DNA from: Gammaproteobacteria bacterium
Lineage (GTDB): Bacteria; Pseudomonadota; Gammaproteobacteria; Competibacterales; Competibacteraceae
Reading direction: 5' to 3'
Length of the DNA: 64,000 nt
Assembly (NCBI GenBank): GCA_024234995.1
Contig: JACKNF010000001.1
Location: 565,762-629,761, forward strand
The position numbers were made by a program, and so were the translations under genes. Shown piece after piece: positions 9,685-17,608 of the stretch. The notes under the pieces are model-generated. The model had not been told where the DNA came from, ran no database searches, and saw only the letters and a list, made by a program, of their open reading frames with translations. The first letter of the stretch is position 1. The number at the start of each line of letters is the position of its first letter.

Positions 9685-10272
9685 CTAGCATATGCGGTAA
9701 CGATCTTGTTCGATATCCTGCTGAATCATTAACAAACCAACCCGTAAATATTCGACGACTTCAGCGTAGGCATTTTCATCGGCTTCATCCCCCTCATCAG
9801 TATCGAAACTTATTTGGGCGATGTCCGCAACATCCTTCAGGAATTCCTGGCTTTCCTCACTAAGTGGGGTGCCTCGCCCAATTTCACCGAGTCCCAATCC
9901 GTAGAGCAGTCCCTGGCACCACCCACCCAGTGCATTCACTCGCTGGCGCAAGGGGGTATCGTCATCGGGCAGCACCGGTGTAATAGGTTCATCAAGATTA
10001 TCGATCTGGGCAATGCCTTCATCGAATAGTTGTCTGAGTAACTTGTCCGTGATTAGGGAAAATTTGCCATCGTCGACTAACGCCTCTCGAGCATATTGCA
10101 ACCATAGATCACGGTCCAGATTTATGTTTGTGCACAACAGGCCACATAGCAATCCGTGCAACTCAGCCGGATTGACAGGGGCCAGTAACTGGTTCAACTG
10201 CTGAAATTGGGACGAATTATTGGCAAGCATGGGAAACTCCAGAGCCAATAGGTGGAACATTGAATGATTCAT
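9685..10272 (-). CDS. ygfB: YgfB / UPF0149 family protein
   Basis: A 195-residue all-helical protein of the UPF0149 family. Diagnostic segments are the 'AELHGLLCGLLC' block near residue 38 and the 'GWCQGLLYGLGL' block in the second half, followed by an acidic linker and a C-terminal EVVEYLRVGLLMIQQD helix. YgfB of Pseudomonas aeruginosa acts on the AlpA-controlled lysis and beta-lactam-resistance pathway, but a general molecular role is not settled. Met15 would also give a plausible family N-terminus. It is the first gene of the pepP-ubiH-ubiI run and diverges from the ZapB-like gene across 75 bases. Confidence 0.93.
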   Translation of the reverse strand: MNHSMFHLLALEFPMLANNSSQFQQLNQLLAPVNPAELHGLLCGLLCTNINLDRDLWLQYAREALVDDGKFSLITDKLLRQLFDEGIAQIDNLDEPITPVLPDDDTPLRQRVNALGGWCQGLLYGLGLGEIGRGTPLSEESQEFLKDVADIAQISFDTDEGDEADENAYAEVVEYLRVGLLMIQQDIEQDRYRIC

Positions 10273-10311
10273 CCTATCATTTCTGGACGAGATTCCTAAA
10301 GCGCCCTGGAA

Positions 10312-10341
10312 TTGACCTGATTGGAATAATCGCTTTATAGT
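10312..10341 (+). promoter_or_regulatory. sigma-70-type promoter of the ZapB-like/zapA/6S region
   Basis: TTGACC at 10312-10317 is followed by an 18-base spacer and TATAGT at 10336-10341. The predicted start of transcription, about seven bases downstream, coincides with the annotated ATG at 10348. Either the message is leaderless or translation starts further in. Confidence 0.5.
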
Positions 10342-10347
10342 GTTTTT

Positions 10348-10626
10348 ATGGATAACGAGAACTTTGAAGAAACTACTTCGTCTTTCATGGCTGAAGACTC
10401 TGATGATTCCTCCGGAACGGTGGTAACTGATTTAGCGATTCTCGCTGAGCGGGTTGAACGGCTTGTGCAGCTTTGCGAACAACTGACTCAGGAAAATCAG
10501 GAGTTGCATGAGCAAATGACGGTCTTGCAGGCTGAGCGTGATCTCTTGTATGACAAGAACGAGCAGTCCCGTTCCCGTATCGAGGCCATGATCGTGCGCT
10601 TGAGAGATCTGGAGCAAACGTCGTGA
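10348..10626 (+). CDS. ZapB-like coiled-coil protein upstream of zapA (TIGR02449-type)
   Basis: A 92-residue acidic protein. After a Ser/Asp/Glu-rich N-terminus, residues ~28-90 form one long heptad-patterned coiled coil (LAERVERLVQLCEQLTQEN...). Small coiled-coil proteins of this kind are regularly coded directly before zapA and are thought to act with ZapA at the division ring. The assignment rests on shape and position, not on a catalytic motif. An internal ATG at 10387 (Met14, MAEDSDDSS) would give a 79-residue protein. Its GTGA junction overlaps the start of zapA, implying coupled translation. Confidence 0.75.
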   Translation: MDNENFEETTSSFMAEDSDDSSGTVVTDLAILAERVERLVQLCEQLTQENQELHEQMTVLQAERDLLYDKNEQSRSRIEAMIVRLRDLEQTS

Positions 10627-10913
10627 GCCAGGAAACCCACAGTGTTGTCGTTCAATTGATCGGGTACGAATACCGGTTTACCTGCCAACCGTCCGAACGG
10701 GATGAGCTGCTGGAGGCAGCCCATTATCTAAATGAGCAGATGGGGGAGATTCGCAATCACGGCAAACACTTGAGTTTGGAAGCGATTGCCGTGATGACCG
10801 CATTGAATCTCAGTCATGATCTACTGCGGCAACAGCGGCAGGCGGCGGATGCCGAAGCGATCATCAGCCGTCAGGTACGGGACTTATTACAGAGAGTGGA
10901 CGCCGTACTTTAG
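10623..10913 (+). CDS. zapA: cell division protein ZapA
   Basis: A 96-residue ZapA. It starts at a GTG whose last two bases form part of the upstream TGA stop. The N-terminal globular part (VVVQLIGYEYRFTCQPSERDELLEAAHYLNEQM) matches the family, followed by the GKHLSLEAIAVMTALNLSHDLL helix and a C-terminal coiled coil. ZapA cross-links FtsZ protofilaments at midcell. The gene sits directly before 6S RNA and ygfA, the classical gammaproteobacterial arrangement. Confidence 0.95.
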   Translation: MSQETHSVVVQLIGYEYRFTCQPSERDELLEAAHYLNEQMGEIRNHGKHLSLEAIAVMTALNLSHDLLRQQRQAADAEAIISRQVRDLLQRVDAVL

Positions 10914-10933
10914 CTTGCAGTGTGAATTAGGTA

Positions 10934-10939
10934 TATAAT
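10934..10939 (+). promoter_or_regulatory. -10 element of the 6S RNA promoter
   Basis: A perfect TATAAT lies 28 bases before the proposed closing stem of 6S RNA, immediately after the zapA stop. Candidate -35 boxes upstream (tagctt at 17 bases) are poor, so only the -10 is called. Confidence 0.45.
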
Positions 10940-10965
10940 TGTCTTGTGTCCAACGGTTTTTAGTT

Positions 10966-11162
10966 CGGGCGTTCTCTGCGGTGTTCGAGTAGCGGACTGG
11001 GTAACCCCTTGATCCTAATTGATTATACCCGGGGACGTGGTTGCTGGTGCAGGTGTGCATGTCCACCTTCGTTGTGGAAAGCCTGATGCATCGCGCTGCG
11101 CCCCACTTGAACCTCCCTGGTTCAAGGGCAAGGTCCGGGACGGCACAGGCGGAGGACGCCCT
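10966..11162 (+). ncRNA. ssrS: 6S RNA (SsrS)
   Basis: This is the RNA that mimics an open promoter and sequesters sigma-70 RNA polymerase in stationary phase. A 13-base-pair closing stem joins 10967-10979 with 11149-11161 (allowing G-U pairs). Recognisable 6S elements follow: TTCTCTG...GTTCG at the 5' end, the CACTTGAACC/GGTTCAAGGG hairpin at about 11104-11128, and the terminal GCGGAGGACGCCC strand. It lies between zapA and ygfA, where ssrS is found in most gammaproteobacteria. Length is ~195 nt against 184 in E. coli. Mature ends are estimated from the stem and may differ by a few bases. Confidence 0.88.
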
Positions 11163-11172
11163 CTCTCTATTC

Positions 11173-11201
11173 AGGCGATGCATGGTCATCGCCTTTATTT
11201 T
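11173..11201 (+). terminator. hairpin with U-rich tail after 6S RNA
   Basis: AGGCGATG at 11173-11180 pairs perfectly with CATCGCCT at 11187-11194 around a six-base loop, followed by TTATTTTG. It ends six bases before the ygfA start, so it could end 6S RNA transcripts or attenuate read-through into ygfA. Confidence 0.65.
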
Positions 11202-11206
11202 GTCCC

Positions 11207-11836
11207 ATGATCAATAATACCTCCATTCCTTTGCCCTCTTCTCCATCCGGGGAGAGGAACGGGCTTCGCCAATTCTTGCTTGCCCAGCGCCGCGCCTTGT
11301 CCGTTGCTGAGAGACATGCGGCGGCGCTAGCAGTTGCTCAACGATTGGCGATGGAACCCGGTTTTACTGAGGCGGCGGCTATTGCCGGTTACTGGGCTTG
11401 TCACGGCGAGTTGGATCCAGCACCACTGTTGGAGCGCGCTTGGACCGAAGATAAAATAGTTTATCTGCCAGTACTGGCCGGTGATACGCTTTTATTTGCG
11501 CCTTATCAGCCTGACGATCCTCTGCGCCGTAATCGCTTTAATATTCCTGAACCTGAAGTTTCTCCTGCAGATTTGCGGCTGCCGTCTGATATGGACTGGG
11601 TACTGACGCCGCTGATTGCTTTCGACGCTACGGGGACGCGTCTGGGCATGGGTGGGGGATTTTATGACCGCAGTTTCGCATTTCTGCTGGAGCCGGGCTG
11701 GCAAGGCCATCACCCGCAGTTACTGGGGTTAGGTTATGCGTTTCAGCGAGTTGAGGCATTAATTCGCCAGTCCTGGGATGTGCCATTGGATGCAGCGGTG
11801 ACCGAGAATGCCTTGTATCTGTTCGCCAAGAGTTAA
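11207..11836 (+). CDS. ygfA: 5-formyltetrahydrofolate cyclo-ligase
   Basis: A 209-residue enzyme that converts 5-formyl-THF to 5,10-methenyl-THF with ATP. Family motifs are LRQFLLAQRRALS near the N-terminus, PLLERAW...VYLPVL, the nucleotide-binding loop GTRLGMGGGFYDR near 140-155, and the DVPLDAAVTE ending. In E. coli ygfA is co-transcribed with 6S RNA and this locus keeps that order. The first ~19 residues (NTSIPLPSSPSGERNG) are not family sequence and come from a CTCTTCTCC/GGGGAGAGG repeat at 11233-11262, so a start further in is possible, although no ATG is available near it. Confidence 0.93.
   Translation: MINNTSIPLPSSPSGERNGLRQFLLAQRRALSVAERHAAALAVAQRLAMEPGFTEAAAIAGYWACHGELDPAPLLERAWTEDKIVYLPVLAGDTLLFAPYQPDDPLRRNRFNIPEPEVSPADLRLPSDMDWVLTPLIAFDATGTRLGMGGGFYDRSFAFLLEPGWQGHHPQLLGLGYAFQRVEALIRQSWDVPLDAAVTENALYLFAKS
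11233..11262. repeat. CTCTCC/GGAGAG inverted-repeat element in the ygfA 5' end
   Basis: The stretch ctcttctccatccggggagagg is an imperfect palindrome of the same pyrimidine/purine type as the elements at 25201-25290 and 63005-63027. It is translated as part of the unusual N-terminus of YgfA. Confidence 0.45.
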
Positions 11837-11852
11837 GCAGAGGAGCCTTAAT

Positions 11853-12341
11853 ATGGGTTACTGGTTATTGAAATCGGAACCAGCCACATTCAGCATTGCT
11901 GATCTGGAGGCCGCGTCAGAGCAAACCACGCCCTGGGAAGGAGTGCGCAATTACCAAGCCCGTAATTTCCTGCGGGATGGACTGCGCTTGGGTGATCAGG
12001 CATTTTTCTATCATTCTGGATGTCCCAGTCCGGCTATTGTTGGTACCGTTGAGATCACGCGAGAAGGCTACCCTGACGAAACCGCTTTTGATCCAGCTAG
12101 TTCTTATTACGACCCCGCCAGCACGCCGGCACAACCCCGCTGGTATCGCGTCGATGTGCGTTTGAGCCGGCGGTTACACCGGCCAATCACCCTAACTGAA
12201 TTGAAACAACATCGAGAAGCGTTAGGGGATTTCGCCCTGCTACGCCAAGGCAACCGCCTGTCAGTGTTACCGGTCACTGCCGCGCAGTGGGCTTTGATCC
12301 TGATGCTGGATGCTGGTTTAACTCCGCCCATCCAGAAATAG
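11853..12341 (+). CDS. EVE domain protein
   Basis: A 162-residue protein made of one EVE domain, a PUA-like fold that binds modified bases. It opens with the hallmark YWLLKSEP. The domain's WEGVRNYQARNFLR segment, the GDQAFFYHSGCPSPAIVGTVEI strands and the terminal RLSVLPVTAAQW follow. The frame is open from 11808, but the ATG at 11853 has an AGGAG eight bases before it and begins the domain exactly. Its 3' end overlaps the ilvA 3' end by 24 bases on the opposite strand. The cellular role of single-domain EVE proteins is not firmly known. Confidence 0.93.
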   Translation: MGYWLLKSEPATFSIADLEAASEQTTPWEGVRNYQARNFLRDGLRLGDQAFFYHSGCPSPAIVGTVEITREGYPDETAFDPASSYYDPASTPAQPRWYRVDVRLSRRLHRPITLTELKQHREALGDFALLRQGNRLSVLPVTAAQWALILMLDAGLTPPIQK

Positions 12342-13838
12342 CCGGTAGGCGGGATTACCGGTCTCTTCGAAACAGGGATAGCCCAGTTCGTGAATGTAAT
12401 CATAGAATTTTGGACGCTCTGCTACGGGCACCTGGATGCCCACCAGCACCCGGCCATGATCAGAGCCATGATTGCGGTAGTGAAACAGGCTGATATTCCA
12501 GCCATGGGCCATGCCGGTCAGAAACCTTAGCAGGGCGCCAGGCCGTTCCGGGAACTGGAACCGGTAGAGAATTTCATCGCGGACACCTGGCGCATGGCCT
12601 CCCACCATATAGCGTACGTGTAGCTTGGCCATTTCGTTGTCACTCATATCGACTACCGGATAATGCTGTTCGCGCAAGGCATCGATGATCCGGTTTTTTT
12701 CCTCCTCACCCTCGCTAAGCTGGATGCCAGCGAATACCTGCGCATCGTGGTCATCGGCGTAACGATAGTTGAATTCAGTGATGGAGCGCTTGCCGATCGT
12801 TTGGCAGAATTTCCGGAAACTACCGGGCCGCTCGGGGATGGTTACCGCCAGCAGAGCCTCGCGCCGTTCGCCCAGTTCCGCCCGCTCAGCGACATGGCGC
12901 AGCCGATCAAAATTAATATTGGCACCGCAGTTGATAGCGATCAGGGTGGCATCGCTGACGCCAGTCCGCGCCACATGTTTTTTTAACCCGGCTACGCCTA
13001 GCGCCCCAGCAGGCTCGGCAATCGAGCGGGTATCGTCAAAAATATCCTTGATAGCTGCGCAGATTTCATCGGTAGACACCACGATGACCTCATCTACCAG
13101 ATCTCGGGCTAGGCGGAAAGTCTCCTCGCCGACCTGTCGAACCGCCACACCATCAGCAAAAATGCCGACCTGATCGAGTGTGATCCGCTGGTCGTGCTTG
13201 AGTGCTTCATGCATGGAAGCGGCGTCATCCGGTTCCACACCGATAATCTTGATGTCAGGCCGCAGGAATTTGATATAAGTGGCTACGCCGGTGACCAAAC
13301 CACCGCCACCGACCGCGATAAAGACGGCTTCGATGGGATCGGGGTGCTGGCGCAAGATTTCCATGCCGATGGTGCCATTACCGGCAATGACATCCGGATC
13401 GTCGTAAGGATGGATAAAAGTCAGCCCCTTATCTGCTTCCAGTTGCCGGGCATGCTGGTAGGCTTCGTCATAGGTATCGCCGTATAGCACCGTTTTTCCG
13501 CCACGGTCGCGTACTGCTTGTACCTTGATAGCTGGCGTCGTCCGGGGCATAACGATGGTCGCTTTGATACCAAGCCGTTGCGCGGCCAAGGCAACACCTT
13601 GGGCGTGATTGCCGGCGGAGGCACAGATCACGCCTTTGTCCAGCGCTTCGCGTGGTAATTTGGATATCTTGTTGTATGCGCCGCGCAACTTAAAAGAGAA
13701 CACCGGTTGCAGGTCTTCGCGTTTGAGCAATACACAGTTGTTCAGACGCCGGGAGAGGCGGTTCATCGCTTCCAGTGGCGATTCGATGGCGACGTCGTAG
13801 ACGCGGGCGGTGAGAATTTTCTTGATGTAATCTTGCAT
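12318..13838 (-). CDS. ilvA: biosynthetic threonine ammonia-lyase
   Basis: A 506-residue PLP enzyme that makes 2-oxobutanoate from threonine, the first step to isoleucine. The catalytic domain has the Schiff-base lysine at about residue 50 (SFKLRGAYN), ASAGNHAQGVA, and the phosphate-binding GGGGLVTG loop. Two C-terminal ACT-like domains (EFNYRYADD..., LFHYRNHGSDHG) show it is the long form inhibited by isoleucine. The frame runs open to 13955, into rpiA. I chose the ATG at 13838, which begins at the family N-terminus (MQDYIKKIL) and leaves 34 bases before divergent rpiA. Confidence 0.96.
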   Translation of the reverse strand: MQDYIKKILTARVYDVAIESPLEAMNRLSRRLNNCVLLKREDLQPVFSFKLRGAYNKISKLPREALDKGVICASAGNHAQGVALAAQRLGIKATIVMPRTTPAIKVQAVRDRGGKTVLYGDTYDEAYQHARQLEADKGLTFIHPYDDPDVIAGNGTIGMEILRQHPDPIEAVFIAVGGGGLVTGVATYIKFLRPDIKIIGVEPDDAASMHEALKHDQRITLDQVGIFADGVAVRQVGEETFRLARDLVDEVIVVSTDEICAAIKDIFDDTRSIAEPAGALGVAGLKKHVARTGVSDATLIAINCGANINFDRLRHVAERAELGERREALLAVTIPERPGSFRKFCQTIGKRSITEFNYRYADDHDAQVFAGIQLSEGEEEKNRIIDALREQHYPVVDMSDNEMAKLHVRYMVGGHAPGVRDEILYRFQFPERPGALLRFLTGMAHGWNISLFHYRNHGSDHGRVLVGIQVPVAERPKFYDYIHELGYPCFEETGNPAYRLFLDGRS

Positions 13839-13872
13839 GATGATTTGAGAATCTGATGAGGAGAAACATCGC

Positions 13873-14532
13873 ATGTCCAGCGATGATATGAAAAAACGTG
13901 CTGCTGAAGCGGCTTTGGGGTATGTCGAAGACGACATAATCATCGGTGTTGGCACGGGCTCAACGGTTAATTATTTTATTGATGCTCTGTCACGGATCAA
14001 GCATCGGATTGAAGGAACCGTGCCAAGTTCTGAGGCAACCGCACAGCGCTTGAGGGCCTGTAAAATTCCAGTGCTGGATTTGAACGTTGCCGGACCGTTG
14101 CCGTTGTATGTGGACGGAGCAGATGAAGTTAACCGTTATTTGCAGATGATTAAAGGCGGTGGCGGTGCGTTGACCCGCGAAAAAATCGTGGCTGCTGCCA
14201 GTGAGCGGTTTGTGTGTATTGCTGATCAATCTAAGCTCGTGGATGTGCTAGGGGTATTTCCTCTGCCCATTGAAGTCGTTCCGATGGCGCGCAGCTATGT
14301 TGGGCGCGAGTTGCTTAAACGCGGTGGTCAACCGGTGCTACGAGACAATTTTATCACGGATAACGGCAATCTAATCCTGGATGTTTATAACCTGGCGATA
14401 ATGGAACCCCTTGAGTTAGAAGCGGAATTGAATAATATCGCTGGTGTCGTGACGGTGGGGTTATTTGCACAGCGTCCAGCTGATGTATTGTTGCTAGGGA
14501 CCGTGGATGGTATACGAACTATTCACGGTTGA
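13873..14532 (+). CDS. rpiA: ribose-5-phosphate isomerase A
   Basis: A 219-residue enzyme, identical in length to E. coli RpiA, that interconverts ribose-5-phosphate and ribulose-5-phosphate in the pentose phosphate pathway. Conserved blocks are [22 protein letters not shown], the catalytic-region [22 protein letters not shown], and the C-terminal [15 protein letters not shown] ribosome site lies 11 bases before the ATG. It diverges from ilvA, a common gammaproteobacterial arrangement, and is closed by a strong terminator at 14553. Confidence 0.97.
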   Translation: MSSDDMKKRAAEAALGYVEDDIIIGVGTGSTVNYFIDALSRIKHRIEGTVPSSEATAQRLRACKIPVLDLNVAGPLPLYVDGADEVNRYLQMIKGGGGALTREKIVAAASERFVCIADQSKLVDVLGVFPLPIEVVPMARSYVGRELLKRGGQPVLRDNFITDNGNLILDVYNLAIMEPLELEAELNNIAGVVTVGLFAQRPADVLLLGTVDGIRTIHG

Positions 14533-14552
14533 TTGGGCGCAATAATAATAAA

Positions 14553-14584
14553 AAACGGGCACCACCTTGCGGTGGTGCCCGTTT
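14553..14584. terminator. bidirectional terminator between rpiA and porin 1
   Basis: A 14-base-pair hairpin (CGGGCACCACC / GGTGGTGCCCG extended by AAA/TTT) with loop TTGC. A-rich sequence on the left and T on the right let it work for rpiA on the plus strand and for the convergent porin on the minus strand. Confidence 0.88.
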
Positions 14585-14619
14585 GCCCTTACGCCTGTTA
14601 TTTGCTCCAGGTCTGAAAA

Positions 14620-15843
14620 TTAGAAATCTACGCGGGTGCCGATAGAAAAGGCGTTTTGATCACCAAAGGGATCAGCGTCAACTATGTTCACATTTCCCAC
14701 GGGTAGCGAGATCTTTGTTGGGTCATTACTACGTCCAATGTATTCAACCCAAAGCCGCGTACGCTTGCTGAAGTTGTACTGGTAGCCCAAGATGTAATTA
14801 TCGATTTTGCTGTATCCAGAGGTACCAGGATCTAACTGACCGTAAGCAGCACTGATCATGTTGTTGCCGAAGGTGTAGGAACCGGTCAGGTAATAGTTGG
14901 TCGCATCATCGCCACCCCAGCGGGTGCCATTGAAGCTCATGTTACTTTGGAGTCCAAACAGGTTAAGGGTGCCCTGCTCGTAAATGAACCCCACGCTGAA
15001 GGGGCCTGAACTATATCCTAGGCCGACAACCCATTGGTCCAGATCAAAATCGAGGGTTCGGACAATGGTTCGGGTAAGATTATCCGAATAATCAGTACCA
15101 CCATCGAGTTTGATATAGCTGACACCAGCGAAAAACGGACCATTGCTGTATTTGGCCGCAATGTTCCAAAGGTCGATATCATCCGAAGGGTTGTTTTTGA
15201 GCGTGAGTGCATCCGATGTTTGGGTAACGCCGACACCCTTTGCGCCGTTCATGACCAGCAGGGCTTCGCCGCTAAAGCCATTAAAATCAGGCGTCGTATA
15301 GTAGAGGCTGTTATCTAATCGGGTCAGAGATCCTTCGCCACGGCTGGTATTTCCCGATAAGTCGACATCAAATCCATTAAACGAGCCACCCAGCCAAGCC
15401 GTGCCGGTAAATGTCTTACCACTGTTGAAGATGTCAGTCACGCCTGCAACATGGTAGTAAGGGGTTTCCTGGGTACCTAAGGTCAGGGTGCCGAAGCTAC
15501 CTTTGATGCCGACGAATTTAGGGCGGTTACTTTCGAAATTGCCGCCTTCGGTCACGTCCACGCCGAACTCGTATTGGTAAACAGCACTGAGGCCACCACC
15601 CAAATCCTCAAGCCCTAAAACGCCCAGACGAGAATCGTTGTTGACTACGTCCCAAGAGCTGACTTTTGAGATATCCAGTTTTAACAGCCTTGAATTGTTT
15701 GGGTCCTCAATGAGACTAGGGATTTTCTCATCGTTGTAATCCACCGAGACCCGCGCGGAGCCATACAAAATGGTATCTGCCTGGACAGCGAACGGGGCAG
15801 CAAGGGTTGTAGCAACAGCCAAGGCAAGAATAGATTTGTTCAT
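14620..15843 (-). CDS. Gram-negative general porin (porin 1)
   Basis: A 407-residue trimeric-type porin. The signal peptide MNKSILALAVATTLAAPFAVQA is followed by DTILYGSARVSVDYND, then SRLGVLGLEDLGGGLSAVYQYEFGVD, the standard first strands of this proteobacterial family. The C-terminus ends GTRVDF, with the terminal aromatic needed for BAM. Constriction residues cannot be read reliably. It is a paralogue of the next gene upstream (porin 2): both share the VNN-SRLGV and FSKRTR-WVEYIG blocks. AT-rich DNA at 15844-16050 probably holds its promoter; no operator is recognised. Confidence 0.9.
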   Translation of the reverse strand: MNKSILALAVATTLAAPFAVQADTILYGSARVSVDYNDEKIPSLIEDPNNSRLLKLDISKVSSWDVVNNDSRLGVLGLEDLGGGLSAVYQYEFGVDVTEGGNFESNRPKFVGIKGSFGTLTLGTQETPYYHVAGVTDIFNSGKTFTGTAWLGGSFNGFDVDLSGNTSRGEGSLTRLDNSLYYTTPDFNGFSGEALLVMNGAKGVGVTQTSDALTLKNNPSDDIDLWNIAAKYSNGPFFAGVSYIKLDGGTDYSDNLTRTIVRTLDFDLDQWVVGLGYSSGPFSVGFIYEQGTLNLFGLQSNMSFNGTRWGGDDATNYYLTGSYTFGNNMISAAYGQLDPGTSGYSKIDNYILGYQYNFSKRTRLWVEYIGRSNDPTKISLPVGNVNIVDADPFGDQNAFSIGTRVDF

Positions 15844-16056
15844 GGCGCAATCTCTAAAGTGACTCCGGTCAATTAATATCTTGAATTTTGCTTTCCTATC
15901 AATAGGTTAATTTGATGGGGAAGCAAACTCAAAGAACTCTTGAATTATTTATATACGCATCGCGGTAAAAAAGCAACTAATTTTCTTCTGAAATACAACT
16001 TTTTTCATTAAAGCAACAAGTAACGGGTGGCTAGGTGATTTTTTGGCCACACAAAC

Positions 16057-16086
16057 AAAAACAGACGCCCAAAGGCGTCTGTTTTT
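16057..16086 (-). terminator. terminator of porin 2
   Basis: A 13-base-pair perfect inverted repeat (AAAAACAGACGCC / GGCGTCTGTTTTT) with loop CAAA, 28 bases after the porin 2 stop on the minus strand. The T-run on the minus strand makes a strong intrinsic terminator. Confidence 0.85.
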
Positions 16087-16113
16087 TACATTGCAAATGA
16101 TCAGCAATGGCAA

Positions 16114-17328
16114 TCAGAAGTCATGGCGGGTACCGATAGAAACCGCTTGCGAGTCGCCGATGAGGTCGCTATCCACGCTGCTGCCGATATATTCCACCCA
16201 GACACGGGTGCGCTTGCTGAAGTTGTACTGATAACCCAACCCCCAGTTATCGATGTCATCTTGTTTCAGGTCACCCACTTGCACGATGTTGGTACCTTGG
16301 CGAGCGAAGGTGGGGACATTCCCTTTATCAGGGCTCATGAAGCCATAGAAGCCCCGAATGGTGTTATTACCAAAGGTGTAAGCACCCGTTACATAGATAT
16401 TCTGGGTATCACCGAAATACAGCGGGTTCACATCGCCGTCTTCATAGTTCAGGGTGACCGCGAAAGGCCCAGCATTATAGCCTAAGGCCAAACCCCATTG
16501 GTCGCCATCCCAGGTGGGCGCGGTATACTTAACTTTGGCTAGAGTTGGATCCTGCCTGACTTGTGCAACAGTGGAATAGTTTGCAGGATCGTTAAAGAAA
16601 CTGCCGAAACCGGGGCCATCCAGCGCCATGTAGGCCAAGCCGGCAAAGAACGGGCCATTTTTGTAGGTGACATTGAGCTGGTACATGTCAACGCTATCCG
16701 ACAAATTGCAGGGGAGCTTGTTGTCAGCAGAGCATTTGGTCAATTCACTCGGTGCAGTTGGATCATTGGCGCTGACATCACCATTCATGACCAGCATGGC
16801 CTGAAAACCAAAGCCGCTCCAGTTGGGCGAGGTGTACACCAAGCTGTTGTCCATACGCAGACCATAGGTGGCGCCCAAGTAGGACCTCTGGACGAATGTA
16901 TTGGCGCTGCTGTTAAAGATATCAGCAATGCCCATGACATTATAGTAAGGGGTCCATTGGGTACCGGCAGTGACCGAACCCCAGCTAGTACCTTTCAGCC
17001 CGACCCATTTCGGACGGTTGCTATTAAAATTACCGCCTTCAGTCATATCGACGCCAAACTCATACTGGTAGATAGCGCTCAAGCCACCGCCCAGATCTTC
17101 TTCGCCACGCACGCCCAGCCGCGAAGAGTTGTTGACGACATCCCAGGCAGTAAATCCGGTGAAAACCCGGACAAGATCGCCCCGGGCATTTGTTACATAG
17201 GTCGAATCAAGATCATTGTAATCAACGGACACCCGGGCTGAACCATACAGGGTGGTGTCAGCAACGGCAACCGAACCAAAACCGGTCAGCGCAGCCGCTA
17301 CAGCCAGCGCAAGAGTAGACTTTTTCAT
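16114..17328 (-). CDS. Gram-negative general porin (porin 2)
   Basis: A 404-residue porin, paralogous to porin 1. Its signal peptide is MKKSTLALAVAAALTGFGSVAVA and the mature protein begins DTTLYGSARVSVDYND; the last residues are GTRHDF. The frame is open to 17385, but the ATG at 17328 has an AGGAG nine bases upstream and begins the signal peptide, so it is preferred. A long extra loop with a Cys-x-x-x-x-x-x-x-Cys pair (KCSADNKLPC) sits mid-protein and is absent from porin 1. It has its own terminator, so the two porins are probably transcribed separately. A perfect inverted repeat lies upstream at 17467. Confidence 0.9.
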   Translation of the reverse strand: MKKSTLALAVAAALTGFGSVAVADTTLYGSARVSVDYNDLDSTYVTNARGDLVRVFTGFTAWDVVNNSSRLGVRGEEDLGGGLSAIYQYEFGVDMTEGGNFNSNRPKWVGLKGTSWGSVTAGTQWTPYYNVMGIADIFNSSANTFVQRSYLGATYGLRMDNSLVYTSPNWSGFGFQAMLVMNGDVSANDPTAPSELTKCSADNKLPCNLSDSVDMYQLNVTYKNGPFFAGLAYMALDGPGFGSFFNDPANYSTVAQVRQDPTLAKVKYTAPTWDGDQWGLALGYNAGPFAVTLNYEDGDVNPLYFGDTQNIYVTGAYTFGNNTIRGFYGFMSPDKGNVPTFARQGTNIVQVGDLKQDDIDNWGLGYQYNFSKRTRVWVEYIGSSVDSDLIGDSQAVSIGTRHDF

Positions 17329-17466
17329 AATTAAACTCCTAGGTTTGTGTTGCATGTACACAACAAAAGGGCGCTTACAATTCATTAGAGAGATTTATAC
17401 GCATTCATAAGCGAAAATGCAACTGATATTTTCAAAAAAAACACAAATTTTTATAGTTTTGATCAC

Positions 17467-17489
17467 AAAAACAACAAAATGTTGTTTTT
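17467..17489. repeat. perfect 9-bp inverted repeat upstream of porin 2
   Basis: AAAAACAAC and GTTGTTTTT flank the loop AAAAT, 139 bases before the porin 2 start. It could be an operator, a second terminator for the tRNA transcript, or simply AT-rich palindromic DNA. Confidence 0.5.
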
Positions 17490-17494
17490 GACAC

Positions 17495-17518
17495 AAAAAA
17501 CCCACCATTAAGGTGGGT
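17495..17518 (-). terminator. terminator after tRNA-Gln (rplM-rpsI-tRNA transcript)
   Basis: ACCCACC / GGTGGGT hairpin with a five-base loop and a run of Ts on the minus strand, five bases past the encoded CCA end of the tRNA. Confidence 0.8.
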
Positions 17519-17523
17519 GCGCA

Positions 17524-17597
17524 TGGTTGGGGGACTAGGATTCGAACCTAGGTTGACGGAGTCAGAGTCCGTAGTCCTGCCGCTAGACGATCCCCCA
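17524..17597 (-). tRNA. tRNA-Gln (anticodon CUG)
   Basis: A 74-base tRNA with encoded CCA. The acceptor stem TGGGGGA pairs with TCCCCCA. The anticodon stem ACGGA/TCCGT encloses the loop CTCTGAC, giving anticodon CTG for CAG codons. The T-arm contains GGTTCGAATCC. It closely resembles E. coli glutamine tRNAs. It starts 11 bases after the rpsI stop and is probably released from the rplM-rpsI transcript or from its own promoter. Confidence 0.97.
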
Positions 17598-17608
17598 GAA
17601 TAACCAAA

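Noticed and set aside
16561..17241. A 226-codon open frame on the plus strand opposite porin 2.
   Set aside because: It lies wholly inside the porin gene on the other strand and shows no domain, ribosome site or neighbour logic; the porin frame explains the codon pattern.
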